Assembly (NCBI GenBank): GCA_903849645.1
Contig: CAINJJ010000015.1
Span: forward strand, 1-64,000
Length of the DNA stretch: 64,000 nt
Direction of reading: 5' to 3'
From: an uncultured Acidobacteriaceae bacterium
GTDB lineage: Bacteria; Acidobacteriota; Terriglobia; Terriglobales; Acidobacteriaceae
The position numbers were made by a program, and so were the translations under genes. Positions 45,523-53,780 of the stretch are shown one piece after another. The notes under the pieces are model-generated. The model made no database searches. It saw only the letters and a list, made by a program, of their open reading frames with translations, and was not told the DNA's origin. How positions within the stretch are numbered: position 1 is the first letter of the stretch; each line of letters starts with the position of its first letter.

Positions 45523-46209
45523 ATGGCAAGCTCAGCGTTCGCAAATTCGTCAAGCGCAATCGACAGGTCGATGGTTGAGCAGATCGTCCGGCAGGTCGCT
45601 CTGGAATATCTTGGACGCGGCAAGGGCGGGGCGGCCCCGCTGCTCACCGTGCAGACCTCTTCGCGCCACATGCACGTCTGCCGCGAAGACATGGATGTGC
45701 TGTTTGGCCCCGGCTCCGAACTCACCTTTGACCGCCCGCTGTTTCAGGAAGGCAACTTTGCGGCCAAGGAGACGGTGACGATCGTTGGGCCGCGCAGCCG
45801 GCTCATCTCCAACCTTCGCATCCTCGGCCCCATGCGCAAGCAGTCGCAGGTTGAGCTCGCGTTCACAGACGCCATTACTCTTGGCTTCAACGACATTCCG
45901 GTTCGTATCTCGGGAGACATCGCAGGCACGCCAGGTGCAGTCATCATCGGGCCCAAGGGCGTGGTCGAACTCAAGGAAGGCGTGATTCGCGCCGCGATTC
46001 ATGTTCATATGAATCCGACCGAGGCGGCGCACTTCGGTGTTGCCAAGGGCGACAAGATGAAGCTCCGCATTGGCGGTCCCGCGGGTCTCACTTTCAACAA
46101 CGTGCACGTCCGCATCGACCCGACCTCCAAACTCAACGTCCACATGGACACCGACGAAGCGAATGCTTGCGGTTTCCACCTTACCAAAGAGATTGAACTT
46201 TTCAAGTAA
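45523..46209 (+). CDS. pduL: PduL-type phosphate acyltransferase, 228 aa
   Basis: Converts acyl-CoA plus phosphate to acyl phosphate and frees CoA inside the compartment. The N-terminus ([21 protein letters not shown]) is an amphipathic helix of the encapsulation-peptide type. The two metal-binding blocks are visible: [17 protein letters not shown] near 46-62 and [18 protein letters not shown] near 157-174, with [15 protein letters not shown] near the end. AGGA lies upstream of the ATG, 17 bases after the acetate-kinase gene. With the kinase and the aldehyde dehydrogenase it completes the aldehyde-to-acid branch with CoA recycling. Confidence 0.95.
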   Translation: MASSAFANSSSAIDRSMVEQIVRQVALEYLGRGKGGAAPLLTVQTSSRHMHVCREDMDVLFGPGSELTFDRPLFQEGNFAAKETVTIVGPRSRLISNLRILGPMRKQSQVELAFTDAITLGFNDIPVRISGDIAGTPGAVIIGPKGVVELKEGVIRAAIHVHMNPTEAAHFGVAKGDKMKLRIGGPAGLTFNNVHVRIDPTSKLNVHMDTDEANACGFHLTKEIELFK

Positions 46210-46232
46210 CGCAAAGAAGAAGAGAGGAAGCG

Positions 46233-46541
46233 ATGAAGCAAGCGCTTGGAATGATTGAGACCAAAGGCCTGGTTGCGCTGTTTGAGGCAACCGACGCCAT
46301 GCTCAAATCCGCAAACGTATCGTTCGCCGGCTGGCAGTCCGTTGGATCAGGACTGGTTACCGCCTTCGTCGAAGGGGATGTGGCCGCCGTCAAGGCTGCG
46401 ACAGACGCGGGCGCGGAAGCAGCGGCCCGAATCGGCGAGGTGGTCAGCGTACAAGTGATCTCCCGCCCCCACGACGAACTGCCGTCTTTTGTGCAACAGG
46501 AAAAGAAGGCTGCGTCCAAAAAGGCTGCCGGCGCGCAGTAG
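46233..46541 (+). CDS. Hexameric shell protein (BMC-H) with basic C-terminal tail, 102 aa
   Basis: Single BMC domain forming hexamer tiles. Begins [29 protein letters not shown], then the [20 protein letters not shown] segment. Compared with its two neighbours it has about 12 extra C-terminal residues ([15 protein letters not shown]), lysine/alanine-rich and probably disordered, so this tile may mark a special function such as cargo or assembly contact. AGAGGAAG precedes the ATG. Confidence 0.95.
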   Translation: MKQALGMIETKGLVALFEATDAMLKSANVSFAGWQSVGSGLVTAFVEGDVAAVKAATDAGAEAAARIGEVVSVQVISRPHDELPSFVQQEKKAASKKAAGAQ

Positions 46542-46555
46542 GCAGAGGAGACCAG

Positions 46556-46825
46556 ATGAGCGAAGCAATTGGATTGATTGAAACGAAGGGCCTTGTCGGA
46601 CTCGTCGAGGCATGTGACGCCATGGTGAAAGCCGCGAGCGTGGAACTTGTGAAGACCGTGCAGATCGGCGGCGGCTATGTGACGGCGATCGTTCGCGGCG
46701 ATGTGGGCAGCGTGCGCGCCGCCGTGGATGCGGGCTCGGCCGCGGCCAAGGTCGTGGGCGAACTGGTCTCCTCGCACGTCATCGCGCGTCCTCATGACGC
46801 TCTTGTCGAAAGCATGTTGAAGTAA
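46556..46825 (+). CDS. Hexameric shell protein (BMC-H), 89 aa
   Basis: A canonical [84 protein letters not shown] in order (domain spans nearly the whole protein). The pore loop reads KTVQIGGGY, glycine-rich, and differs from its neighbours, so the three tiles probably have different pores. AGGAG SD, 14 bases after the previous gene. Confidence 0.96.
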   Translation: MSEAIGLIETKGLVGLVEACDAMVKAASVELVKTVQIGGGYVTAIVRGDVGSVRAAVDAGSAAAKVVGELVSSHVIARPHDALVESMLK

Positions 46826-46847
46826 CCAGCAGTCAGGAGAACCCGAA

Positions 46848-47120
46848 ATGGCCAATGAAGCGATTGGAATGATCGAAACGAAGGGCCTGGTCGCACTTGT
46901 TCAGGCTACGGATGCAATGCTCAAGGCAGCCAGCGTCGAGTTTGTGGGCTGGAACAAGATCGGCAGCGGTCTTTGCTCGGTCTTCGTCCAGGGCGACGTG
47001 GGCTCGGTGCGTGCCGCGGTAGACGCAGGCGCCAGCGCCGCGCGCGCGGTGGGCGAAGTGCAGAGCGTGCATGTGATTGCGCGTCCGCATGGCAACCTTG
47101 GAACCGTGCTGCCGAAATAA
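46848..47120 (+). CDS. Hexameric shell protein (BMC-H), 90 aa
   Basis: Third consecutive BMC-H. Begins [29 protein letters not shown], pore loop [11 protein letters not shown], then [36 protein letters not shown]. The Cys after the pore glycine (GLCSVF) is unlike the other two. It is closer in sequence to the 102-aa tile than to the 89-aa one, consistent with tandem duplication. AGGAGAA precedes the ATG. Confidence 0.96.
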   Translation: MANEAIGMIETKGLVALVQATDAMLKAASVEFVGWNKIGSGLCSVFVQGDVGSVRAAVDAGASAARAVGEVQSVHVIARPHGNLGTVLPK

Positions 47121-47163
47121 CTGAGACGGCGGAAGTCCGTCGTGATTCACGAGGTGAGCCGGC

Positions 47164-47460
47164 ATGTTTATAGCCAAGGTGATCGGCAATGTTGTTTCCA
47201 CCCAGAAGAACGTGAAGTTCCTGGGCATGAAGCTGCTGCTGATTCAGCCCTACATCAGCAAGGACGGCGCGTTGCAGTCCTCGGGCAGCTCCGTGGTTGC
47301 CGTCGATAGTGTGGGCGCCGGAGTCGGCGAGTGCGTTCTCTTCACGCAGGGAAGTTCGGCGCGGCTGACGCCCGCAACGAAAGATGCGCCGGTTGACGCC
47401 GTCATCGTCGGCATCGTCGATGCGGTCGAGGTTGAAGGCAAAGTATTGGAGAAGCCATAA
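47164..47460 (+). CDS. Pentameric vertex protein (BMC-P, EutN/CcmL family), 98 aa
   Basis: Caps the vertices of the shell as a pentamer. MFIAKVIGNVVSTQKNVKFLGMKLLLIQPY, then VVAVDSVGAGVGECVLFTQGSSARL and the C-terminal DAVIVGIVDAVEVEG are the family blocks. It ends in TAA directly followed by the aldehyde-dehydrogenase ATG. One of three vertex paralogues in this locus. Confidence 0.95.
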   Translation: MFIAKVIGNVVSTQKNVKFLGMKLLLIQPYISKDGALQSSGSSVVAVDSVGAGVGECVLFTQGSSARLTPATKDAPVDAVIVGIVDAVEVEGKVLEKP

Positions 47461-48918
47461 ATGCAGACCCAGCAGCCAATTCAGGAGCAGATGATCGCGG
47501 ACATTGCCCGCGAAGTTGTGGCCAGAATCCGCGTGCAGTTACAGCAGCCGCAATCGTTCGCCGCTCCGGCCATTGCGCCAACGGCTCCTCGCGATGGAGT
47601 CTTCTCCACCGTCGATGAGGCCGCCGATGCAGCCTTTGAAGCGCAGAAGAAAGTCGCGGCCATGAGTCTTGAAGACCGCGGGCGCATGATCGATATCATT
47701 GTGCGCATCTGCAATGACCGCCGCGAAGAGCTGGGACGGATGGAGATGGAGGAGACCAAGGTCGGCCGCCTCGATCACAAGATTCTCAAGCTCACCAACA
47801 TGCGTTTCGTTCTGGGCGTTCAAGCCATGCGCAGTGAAGCGCGCAGCGACCGCTCAGGCCTGTGCATCATTGAACACGCGCCCTGGGGCGTCATCGGCAT
47901 GATGTTGCCGGTCACGCACTCGCTGCCCACGCTGGTATCCAACGCCGTCAACATCCTGGCGGCAGGCAACACGGCCGTCTTCGGGCCGCACCCTTCGGGT
48001 GCAAGAGTGGCGCAATACGGACTGCAGCTCTTCAATCGCGAAATTGAGCGCGAGATGGGCGTTGCCAACGTGCTCACCACCATGCGCGAGGCAAGCATCG
48101 AAGCCGCGGAACAGATATTCCATCACCCCAAGATTTCGCTTCTTTGTGTGACCGGCGGCTCAGCCGTTGCCAAGGCGGCCGCCAAATCCGGCAAGCGTGT
48201 GATAGCCGGCGGCCCAGGCAACCCTCCCGTTGTTGTGGATGAGACTGCCGACCTTGACCGCGCTGCTCGCTGCATCATCGACGGTGCATCCTTTGACAAC
48301 AACCTGCTCTGCATCGGCGAGAAGGAAGTCTTTGTCGTTGCCTCGGTGGCGGACAGGTTTGTCGACGCCATGCGCCGCGCAGGCGGCTACCAGTTGGACT
48401 CCCCGGCCATTGAGCGGCTCACCAAGGCTGCGTTTACGTTTGACGGCGGCGGTGGCGGTTGCGCCCGCGCCCACGTCAAGAAGGATCTGGTTGGGAAGGA
48501 CGTAGCCGTGCTTGCCGCCGCGGCTGGAGTGAATGCGCCCACCGGCGCGCAACTGCTTTTCGGAGAGACGAACGAGGACCATCCTTTTGTTGTTGAAGAG
48601 CAGATGATGCCTTTCATTCCCATCGTTCGCGTTCGCGATGTGGATGCCGCAATTGCCGCGTCCGTGAAGGCCGAGCACGGCTATCGCCACACCGCCATCA
48701 TCCACACCAACAACGTGGAGACGGCGACACGCATGGCGCGCGCCATGAACACCACGCTCTTCATTCAGAACGCTGCTTCGCCTGCATCCCTGGGCGTGGG
48801 CGGTCCGGGATACTTCAGTCACACCATTGCCACACCGACCGGCGAGGGCATTACCACTCCGCTCACATTCACGCGCGAGCGGCAGATGGTCGTCGGCAAC
48901 TCGATGCGGATCATCTAG
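47461..48918 (+). CDS. CoA-acylating aldehyde dehydrogenase of the microcompartment (PduP/EutE-like), 485 aa
   Basis: Oxidises an aldehyde to its acyl-CoA with NAD, here probably lactaldehyde to lactoyl-CoA. The N-terminal 25 residues (QEQMIADIAREVVARIRVQL) form an amphipathic helix joined by a Pro/Ala linker to the enzyme, the standard cargo-targeting tag. The catalytic Cys284 lies in SFDNNLLCIGEKEVFV; the cofactor region includes VTGGSAVAKAAAKSGKRVIAGGPGNPP, the wording of CoA-dependent, not acid-forming, dehydrogenases. The length equals PduP/EutE. It directly follows a vertex gene (TAA-ATG), with GGAG inside that gene as SD. Confidence 0.95.
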   Translation: MQTQQPIQEQMIADIAREVVARIRVQLQQPQSFAAPAIAPTAPRDGVFSTVDEAADAAFEAQKKVAAMSLEDRGRMIDIIVRICNDRREELGRMEMEETKVGRLDHKILKLTNMRFVLGVQAMRSEARSDRSGLCIIEHAPWGVIGMMLPVTHSLPTLVSNAVNILAAGNTAVFGPHPSGARVAQYGLQLFNREIEREMGVANVLTTMREASIEAAEQIFHHPKISLLCVTGGSAVAKAAAKSGKRVIAGGPGNPPVVVDETADLDRAARCIIDGASFDNNLLCIGEKEVFVVASVADRFVDAMRRAGGYQLDSPAIERLTKAAFTFDGGGGGCARAHVKKDLVGKDVAVLAAAAGVNAPTGAQLLFGETNEDHPFVVEEQMMPFIPIVRVRDVDAAIAASVKAEHGYRHTAIIHTNNVETATRMARAMNTTLFIQNAASPASLGVGGPGYFSHTIATPTGEGITTPLTFTRERQMVVGNSMRII

Positions 48919-48920
48919 TC

Positions 48921-49211
48921 ATGTTTCTTGCGCTCGTTGGCGGTAACGTAGTCTCGTCAGTCAAGCATCCGACGCTGGACGGCTGCAAGTTTCTGCTCGC
49001 GCAGCGCCTTGAAGGCGACGGCACAGCGGCAGCCGAGCCAATCGTGATCGTGGACTGGTTCGGAGCGGGGATGGGCGATACCGTGCTGGTTTCAACCGAT
49101 GGCGATATCGCGCGCGTACGGCTCGGCAATACAACCCCGGCGCGCATGGTGGTTGCGGGAATTGTTGACCAGGTGCAGAAGCCGGAAGAGCGAAAGCTGG
49201 CCAACGCATGA
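48921..49211 (+). CDS. Pentameric vertex protein (BMC-P), 96 aa
   Basis: Second EutN/CcmL-type protein: MFLALVGGNVVSSVKHPTLDGCKFLLAQRL, IVIVDWFGAGMGDTVLVSTDGD and MVVAGIVDQVQ. ATG two bases after the dehydrogenase stop; its end overlaps the next vertex gene by four bases. It differs clearly from the other two, which suggests distinct vertex or edge positions. Confidence 0.95.
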   Translation: MFLALVGGNVVSSVKHPTLDGCKFLLAQRLEGDGTAAAEPIVIVDWFGAGMGDTVLVSTDGDIARVRLGNTTPARMVVAGIVDQVQKPEERKLANA

Positions 49212-49495
49212 GGCTGGGCATCGTTCGTGGTCATGTCACTCTTAACCTTGCCGTTGAGGCATTTCGCGGCAAAAGGCTTGTGGTGCTCGAACCGGTAACG
49301 ATGGAGAATCTTCGTGCTGGCAATGGAATGGGCGGAGGCAAGGCTCTGGTTGCTGTTGATACACTCGGCGCGGGCGAAGGGCAGATGGTGGCCTTCACCG
49401 AGGGACGCGAAGCGGCCAACCCATTCTGGCCTGACTCAGTTCCCATTGACGCCTACTGTTCTCTCATTGTGGATGCGGTGAATCTCAAGTCTTAG
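49208..49495 (+). CDS. Pentameric vertex protein (BMC-P), 95 aa
   Basis: Third vertex paralogue: MRLGIVRGHVTLNLAVEAFRGKRLVVLEPV, then ALVAVDTLGAGEGQMVAFTEGREAANPF and DAYCSLIVDAVN. The start lies in an ATGA overlap with the previous gene, giving translational coupling. Three different BMC-P genes are a known trait of the planctomycete/verrucomicrobial (PVM) compartment type. Confidence 0.94.
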   Translation: MRLGIVRGHVTLNLAVEAFRGKRLVVLEPVTMENLRAGNGMGGGKALVAVDTLGAGEGQMVAFTEGREAANPFWPDSVPIDAYCSLIVDAVNLKS

Positions 49496-49521
49496 GCAAT
49501 TATTCAACTCGAGGTGTGGAT

Positions 49522-50649
49522 GTGAAGAACGAAGCGAAGAGTATCGATATTTCCGGACAGAAGCTGGTGGCGATGCGCGATGTGCAGGCTGCGCTTGCCT
49601 CGGGCGCCAAACGCGTCATCATCGGAGAGACCTCCGTTGTCACACCCTCAGCGCGCGACTTCCTCGCACAGAACAACATCGCGATCGAATCCAGTGGCAA
49701 GGCCGGCGGCGCAAGCGCGTCCGCTCCCAAGGACTCAGCGGGCGCGGCATCGTCAGGCGCTTACGGAAGCGGCGGGTCCGCTGCCCCAGCGCGCAGCGCG
49801 GCAAATCCGCGGCTGTTTTCAACGCCTGAAGCGGAAGCCATCAAGAAGGAGATCTGCGCCGTGGGGCGCAAGCTCTGGATGCGCCAGTTTGTTGACGGCA
49901 ATGGCGGCAACATTTCTTACCGCATCGGCCCCAACGAAGTGATCTGCACACCGACGCTGGTGAGCAAGTTCGACCTCACACCTGAGGATCTATCCCTGGT
50001 TGATCTCGATGGAAATCAGGTGGCCGGAAGCAAGCCGCGCACGAGCGAGATCTTCCTGCACCTCGAGATTTACAAGGCGGTGCCTGAGGCGAAGTCAGTG
50101 GTTCACTGTCATCCTCCTCATGCGACCGCATACGCCATCACTGGCCGCGTTCCCCCCAACCTCGTCATCCCAGAGTTCGAAGTATTTGTCGGCAAGGTCG
50201 CCATCTCGCCCTACAAGACGCCAGGCACGGCGGAGTTCGCGCAGACTGTCATTCCTTACGTGCGCCAGCACAACACTGTCCTGCTCGCCAATCACGGAAT
50301 CGTCTGCTGGGCAGATACAGTCACCCATGCCGAGTGGTACGCCGAAGTTCTTGAGACCTATTGCTGGACGCTCATGCTTGCTTCGCAGCTCGGCGTGCCC
50401 ATCTCCCACATCACCGAGCAGCAGGGCAACGACCTGCTGGCGATCAAGAGAAAGCTCGGGCTTCCCGATGCGCGCTTCGATACCTCAAGGATGAAGGAGT
50501 GCCAACTCGCGGACCTTGAGATTCCCGGCTCTATCGCGCTGGCTCCAACTCCCTGCGACGGCAGCACGGGCAAGCCCGCGGAGCAGGATATCGAGAGCCT
50601 GGTCAAGGCAATTACGGATGTGGTGATGGGAAGCATCGCCGCGCGGTAG
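49522..50649 (+). CDS. Class II (fuculose/rhamnulose-1-P-type) aldolase with an extra N-terminal domain, about 375 aa
   Basis: Zinc aldolase of the FucA/AraD family, expected to split L-fuculose-1-P or L-rhamnulose-1-P into DHAP and lactaldehyde. The aldolase domain starts near residue 98 (EAEAIKKEICAVGRKLWMR) with NGGNISYRIG, the zinc motif HCHPPHATAY and LLANHGIVCWAD; acid Glu is in EFEVFVGK. In front is a domain of about 55 residues (ISGQKLVAMRDVQAAL to VVTPSARDFLAQNNIAI), like modules in other BMC proteins such as EutT or PduM, then a 40-residue Gly/Ser/Ala linker. It may serve as a cargo tag. GTG start at 49522 is preferred (GAGG seven bases before); GTG 49516 is an alternative. Last gene of the operon. 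Confidence 0.9.
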   Translation: MKNEAKSIDISGQKLVAMRDVQAALASGAKRVIIGETSVVTPSARDFLAQNNIAIESSGKAGGASASAPKDSAGAASSGAYGSGGSAAPARSAANPRLFSTPEAEAIKKEICAVGRKLWMRQFVDGNGGNISYRIGPNEVICTPTLVSKFDLTPEDLSLVDLDGNQVAGSKPRTSEIFLHLEIYKAVPEAKSVVHCHPPHATAYAITGRVPPNLVIPEFEVFVGKVAISPYKTPGTAEFAQTVIPYVRQHNTVLLANHGIVCWADTVTHAEWYAEVLETYCWTLMLASQLGVPISHITEQQGNDLLAIKRKLGLPDARFDTSRMKECQLADLEIPGSIALAPTPCDGSTGKPAEQDIESLVKAITDVVMGSIAAR

Positions 50650-50663
50650 ATGAACAAGCGGAG

Positions 50664-50699
50664 AAGCGGCGCGCGGTCCTGCACGGACGCGCGCCGCTT
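50664..50699 (+). terminator. Strong terminator hairpin of the microcompartment operon
   Basis: AAGCGGCGCGCG (50664-50675) pairs perfectly with CGCGCGCCGCTT (50688-50699), extended by TCC/GGA around a TGCAC loop. It is followed by GCGTTTG. It begins 15 bases after the aldolase stop. Confidence 0.75.
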
Positions 50700-50775
50700 G
50701 CGTTTGAAGTCCTTTGCGCGCCGCGCGCATCCAATGTCGCAGGAAATTGTCGAGCCTGGGCAGGCTTAGGAATTG

Positions 50776-51531
50776 CTACGCCAGAATGTAAGGGATGCCC
50801 GTCCCATCCAGCAGTTCGCGATGCTCCGGGGCAAGGTAACGATCCGAGACGATCTGATCGAGTTCCGCAAGATCGGCAACGTGGATCATTGCATTCCTTC
50901 CAAACTTCGTGTGGTCCGCCACTACAACCACTCGCTCCGCGCTTTTCATCATCGCGCGAATTGACCCAAGCGACAGCGCGCTGGTGTCGCTCAGTCCATT
51001 GCGCGTGATTCCACGGACTCCCATGATCGTCACATCTGCCGAGATGCTGTTGAGCATCCGTTCGCAGATGGGCCCGAACTGGATGCCCAGGCGCGGATAA
51101 AGATATCCGCCCGTCAGAGTGACTTCGGTCTGCGGGCACTCCCAGAAAAGATGCGCCACAGGGATGGAGTTGGTGATGATCTGAATCGGCCGGCACAGCA
51201 GGTATTTGGCCACTTCGGCGACCGTAGAACCGCCTCCCAGGATGACAGTTTGTCCGTCCTTCACCAGGTCCGCCGTTACTTGCCCGATGCGTGTTTTCTC
51301 TTCCTGGCAGCTTACGGACAACTGCTTGAAATCGAGGACCTCTTCGCGCGAGTTGGTCGACATGACTCCGCCGCGCACGCGTTTCACAATGCGGCTTTGC
51401 TCCAGTTCAATCAGGTCGCGGCGAACCGTGGCTCTGGAGGCATCCAGGCGGGCGCACAACTCCTCCAGACTGACGAAGTCCTGTCTGGAGAGGATTTCCT
51501 GGATGCTCTTGTGCCGTTCAACTTGATTCAT
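50776..51531 (-). CDS. DeoR-family transcriptional regulator of the microcompartment locus, 251 aa
   Basis: The HTH covers residues 4-55 (ERHKSIQEILSRQDFVSLEELCARLDASRATVRRDLIELE), the exact DeoR N-terminal pattern. The sensor domain (LVKDGQTVILGGGSTVAEVAKYLL, VVVADHTKFGRNAMIHVADL) binds phosphorylated sugars in this family. It is convergent to the aldolase gene and closes the locus, as in fuculose/rhamnulose microcompartments. Its likely sites are the GTTCA repeats at 44296-44320 and the TGCACT/AGTGCA palindrome in its own promoter. Start at 51531 is chosen by homology; the frame is open to 51633. The effector may be fuculose-1-P or rhamnulose-1-P. Confidence 0.93.
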   Translation of the reverse strand: MNQVERHKSIQEILSRQDFVSLEELCARLDASRATVRRDLIELEQSRIVKRVRGGVMSTNSREEVLDFKQLSVSCQEEKTRIGQVTADLVKDGQTVILGGGSTVAEVAKYLLCRPIQIITNSIPVAHLFWECPQTEVTLTGGYLYPRLGIQFGPICERMLNSISADVTIMGVRGITRNGLSDTSALSLGSIRAMMKSAERVVVVADHTKFGRNAMIHVADLAELDQIVSDRYLAPEHRELLDGTGIPYILA

Positions 51532-51713
51532 TGTGAAATGTGCGCTTCCCAGGCGCCGCTCACCCGCGCAGAATTCACTGTTGCGTTCCGGCCTGCAACC
51601 AAGGCGGAAAGCACTTCGCAGATCCTCCAACAAGGCTCAGCGATTGAATGACTTACTGGAAAAGCAATCGCTCCAATCCCCTTGATTGACGACTGGACCG
51701 AGGATTCCCTTCA

Positions 51714-51741
51714 TTATGCACTAATTGTTCAAAACAGTGCA
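51714..51741 (-). promoter_or_regulatory. Candidate deoR promoter and operator
   Basis: TGCACT (51717-51722) and AGTGCA (51736-51741) form a perfect inverted repeat with a 13-base spacer that contains ATTGTTCA (51724-51731), the same word as in the main microcompartment promoter. On the minus strand CATAAT (51719-51714) is a good -10 box. This layout suggests autoregulation. Confidence 0.5.
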
Positions 51742-51824
51742 GAACTTTTCGGGAGCGTAATCTTTCCGGTCAATACGGGCTTCTACATGCGGACCTGGAA
51801 AGTTATAGAGGGCGCGACCGCCGC

Positions 51825-52109
51825 TCAGAGCCCGCGCGGCTGGGAGCGGTTGCGCAGCCACTTGGCCACGCCCAAAAGCAGCAGAAGCCCGCCGAAGGGA
51901 ATGCACATGAGCGCGACGATCAGCGCGAACCAGCCCGTGTTGGTGCTGGCCCCGATGGGTGAGAATCCGCCCAGCAGCGTTTGCAAAAGCAGCAAGGCCA
52001 GCAGGCCCGTCGCCAGAATGGTGGCGCCCCACTGCAGCAACTGGCGCGTGCCGTCCTGGGCATTCTGCGTGAGGGCCATTTCCGGCTGCGGGTTCGTGGG
52101 CATCGGCAT
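51825..52109 (-). CDS. Small two-helix membrane protein downstream of the CtaM-like gene, 94 aa
   Basis: Two membrane helices (WGATILATGLLALLLLQTLLG and WFALIVALMCIPFGGLLLLLGVAKWL) with short ends and a basic C-terminus (RNRSQPRGL). The ATG at 52109 is two bases after the stop of the DUF420 gene, with GAGG six bases upstream inside it. The three-gene run heme O synthase, DUF420, this gene suggests a part in cytochrome oxidase assembly or a small oxidase-associated subunit. I recognise no family name. Confidence 0.75.
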   Translation of the reverse strand: MPMPTNPQPEMALTQNAQDGTRQLLQWGATILATGLLALLLLQTLLGGFSPIGASTNTGWFALIVALMCIPFGGLLLLLGVAKWLRNRSQPRGL

Positions 52110-52111
52110 CC

Positions 52112-52672
52112 TCAACCTTGCGCCAGGCGCAGCATCGCGTAGGTGATCACGCCCGTCACTGAAACGTAAAGCCACAGCGGGAAGGTCCAACGCGCCACCT
52201 TGCGGTGCTGCGGAATGCGGCCTGTCAGCGAGAAGAAAAAAGTGACCAGCACCAGCGGCAGGGCCACGATGGCCAGCAGGATGTGGCTCACCAGCAGCGG
52301 AAGATAGATCATCCGCAGCGCTGCGTGCACCGGGTAGCGCACGTCGCCGTGGAGCGCGTGATGCGCGATGTAGCTGACCAGGAACAGCGTCGAAAATCCG
52401 AATGCCGTCATCATCGCCGCGCGATGCGCCCGGATGCGCCCTGCCTTGATCAACGTGTAACCCAGCAGCAGCGCCGTCGCGCTCAACCCATTGAGCAACG
52501 CGTTCAGTGCTGGCAGGAAGGCATAGCTGACGCTCGCCTGGTCGGCAGCCGGATGGACGTAGATGAGCCAGAAGAGAAAGGCTGTGGCGGCCGCGCTAAC
52601 TGCCAGAATGGCGGCGATAGCCAGTCCGGCGCCAGCCGGTCGCGCGTGGGTCGGTGGAGCTTGAGTCGTCAT
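52112..52672 (-). CDS. ctaM: DUF420/CtaM-like membrane protein, 186 aa
   Basis: Five to six membrane helices with family hallmarks: FLPALNALLNGLSATALLLGYTLIKAGRIRAHRAAMMTAF and the His-rich SYIAHHALHGDVRYPVHAALRMIYLPLLVSHILLAIVALPLVL. The repeated histidines resemble CtaM (YozB), needed to mature heme-copper oxidases in Firmicutes. The start is MTTQAPP at 52672; open frame upstream lies inside the neighbour and is ignored. It follows heme O synthase by eight bases, so a common role in oxidase biogenesis is well supported. Confidence 0.88.
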   Translation of the reverse strand: MTTQAPPTHARPAGAGLAIAAILAVSAAATAFLFWLIYVHPAADQASVSYAFLPALNALLNGLSATALLLGYTLIKAGRIRAHRAAMMTAFGFSTLFLVSYIAHHALHGDVRYPVHAALRMIYLPLLVSHILLAIVALPLVLVTFFFSLTGRIPQHRKVARWTFPLWLYVSVTGVITYAMLRLAQG

Positions 52673-52680
52673 TCGTTCCT

Positions 52681-53682
52681 TTAGTGCCGCGCAATGGCGC
52701 AGAGCATGAGCGTGGTAAAGAGGAGCGGCAGGTAGAGCACGCTGATCTTGAGCAGGTCGCGCGCCAGCCTGCGGCTCTCGTCTTCGCTGGTGGCGCGCAG
52801 GATGCGCGCGAAGCGAATCGTGTAGCCGAGGTAGACCAGTCCCAGGGCGGTCGCCAGCACGGCATAGGTTATGCCTGCCATGCCCAGCCACCAGGGCGCC
52901 AGGCTCACCGGAATCATCAGCACCGCGTAAAAGAGAGCCTCCACCACTGTGGACCAGCCATCGGGCTGCACCACCGGCAGCATGCGGATGCCCGCCTTGG
53001 CGTAGTCGTCGCGGTAGAGCCAGGCAATCGACATGAAGTGAGGAAACTGCCATACGAACAGAATGGCGAACAGCGCCACGCCCGGCCACTCGATGCGCCC
53101 GCGCGCGGCGGTCCAGCCCAACATCGGTCCCATCGCTCCGGGAAACGCTCCAATGAAGGTGGCCATGGTGGTTACGCGCTTGAGCGGCGTATAGATGGCC
53201 ACGTAGGTAAACGCCGTAAGCAGCGCCAGCGCCACGGTCAGCAGGTTGGTATGCAGCAGCAGCCACCATGCGCCCAGCGCAAGCGCGGCCAGCCCGGCCA
53301 CAATGCCCTGCGCCAGCGAAAAGCGCCCTGCCGCGAGCGGCCTCTGCGCGGTGCGGTTCATGCGCGCGTCGGTCTTGCGTTCCAGCGTTTCGTTCAGCGC
53401 GCCGGCGCCTGCCGAAACCAGTCCAATGCCCAGCAGCGTATCCAGAAGGCCCCGCTGCACACTGGAGATCCCCGACTGCATCGACCCCAGGTAAAAACCT
53501 CCCCAGCCGGTCACCAGCACCAGGGCCACTACCTTGACCTTGAAGAGCTCGCGCAGGTCGTGAATGAGGGTAGCCGTTGCGCCCGGGCTTGGCGCGTGCA
53601 GATGCGCCAACTCGTGCGGGGCGCTCCCAGGGGAGTGCGCGGCAAGTTCGGCCGGTATAGCGGCTTCTGTTACGGGAGTCAT
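52681..53682 (-). CDS. ctaB: Protoheme IX farnesyltransferase (heme O synthase), 333 aa
   Basis: UbiA-type membrane prenyltransferase that adds a farnesyl group to heme B, giving heme O for terminal oxidases. A soluble N-terminal part of about 45 residues is followed by nine helices. The first prenyl-diphosphate/metal motif reads NETLERKTDARMNRTAQRPLAAG (near residue 97-119), the second lies in YRDDYAKAGIRMLPVV. Length is slightly above usual owing to the N-terminus. It heads a run with the CtaM-like gene and a small membrane protein gene. No ctaA or oxidase subunit gene is seen. Confidence 0.95.
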   Translation of the reverse strand: MTPVTEAAIPAELAAHSPGSAPHELAHLHAPSPGATATLIHDLRELFKVKVVALVLVTGWGGFYLGSMQSGISSVQRGLLDTLLGIGLVSAGAGALNETLERKTDARMNRTAQRPLAAGRFSLAQGIVAGLAALALGAWWLLLHTNLLTVALALLTAFTYVAIYTPLKRVTTMATFIGAFPGAMGPMLGWTAARGRIEWPGVALFAILFVWQFPHFMSIAWLYRDDYAKAGIRMLPVVQPDGWSTVVEALFYAVLMIPVSLAPWWLGMAGITYAVLATALGLVYLGYTIRFARILRATSEDESRRLARDLLKISVLYLPLLFTTLMLCAIARH

Positions 53683-53780
53683 CAGGGCGGGTGGCGTCCT
53701 CAGAGGGGCGTCCGGTGCGGGATGGCGCCGGAAGCCTCTCTTGATGATAGCAAGCGAGGTGGTTGCGGCCGGCCCACAGA

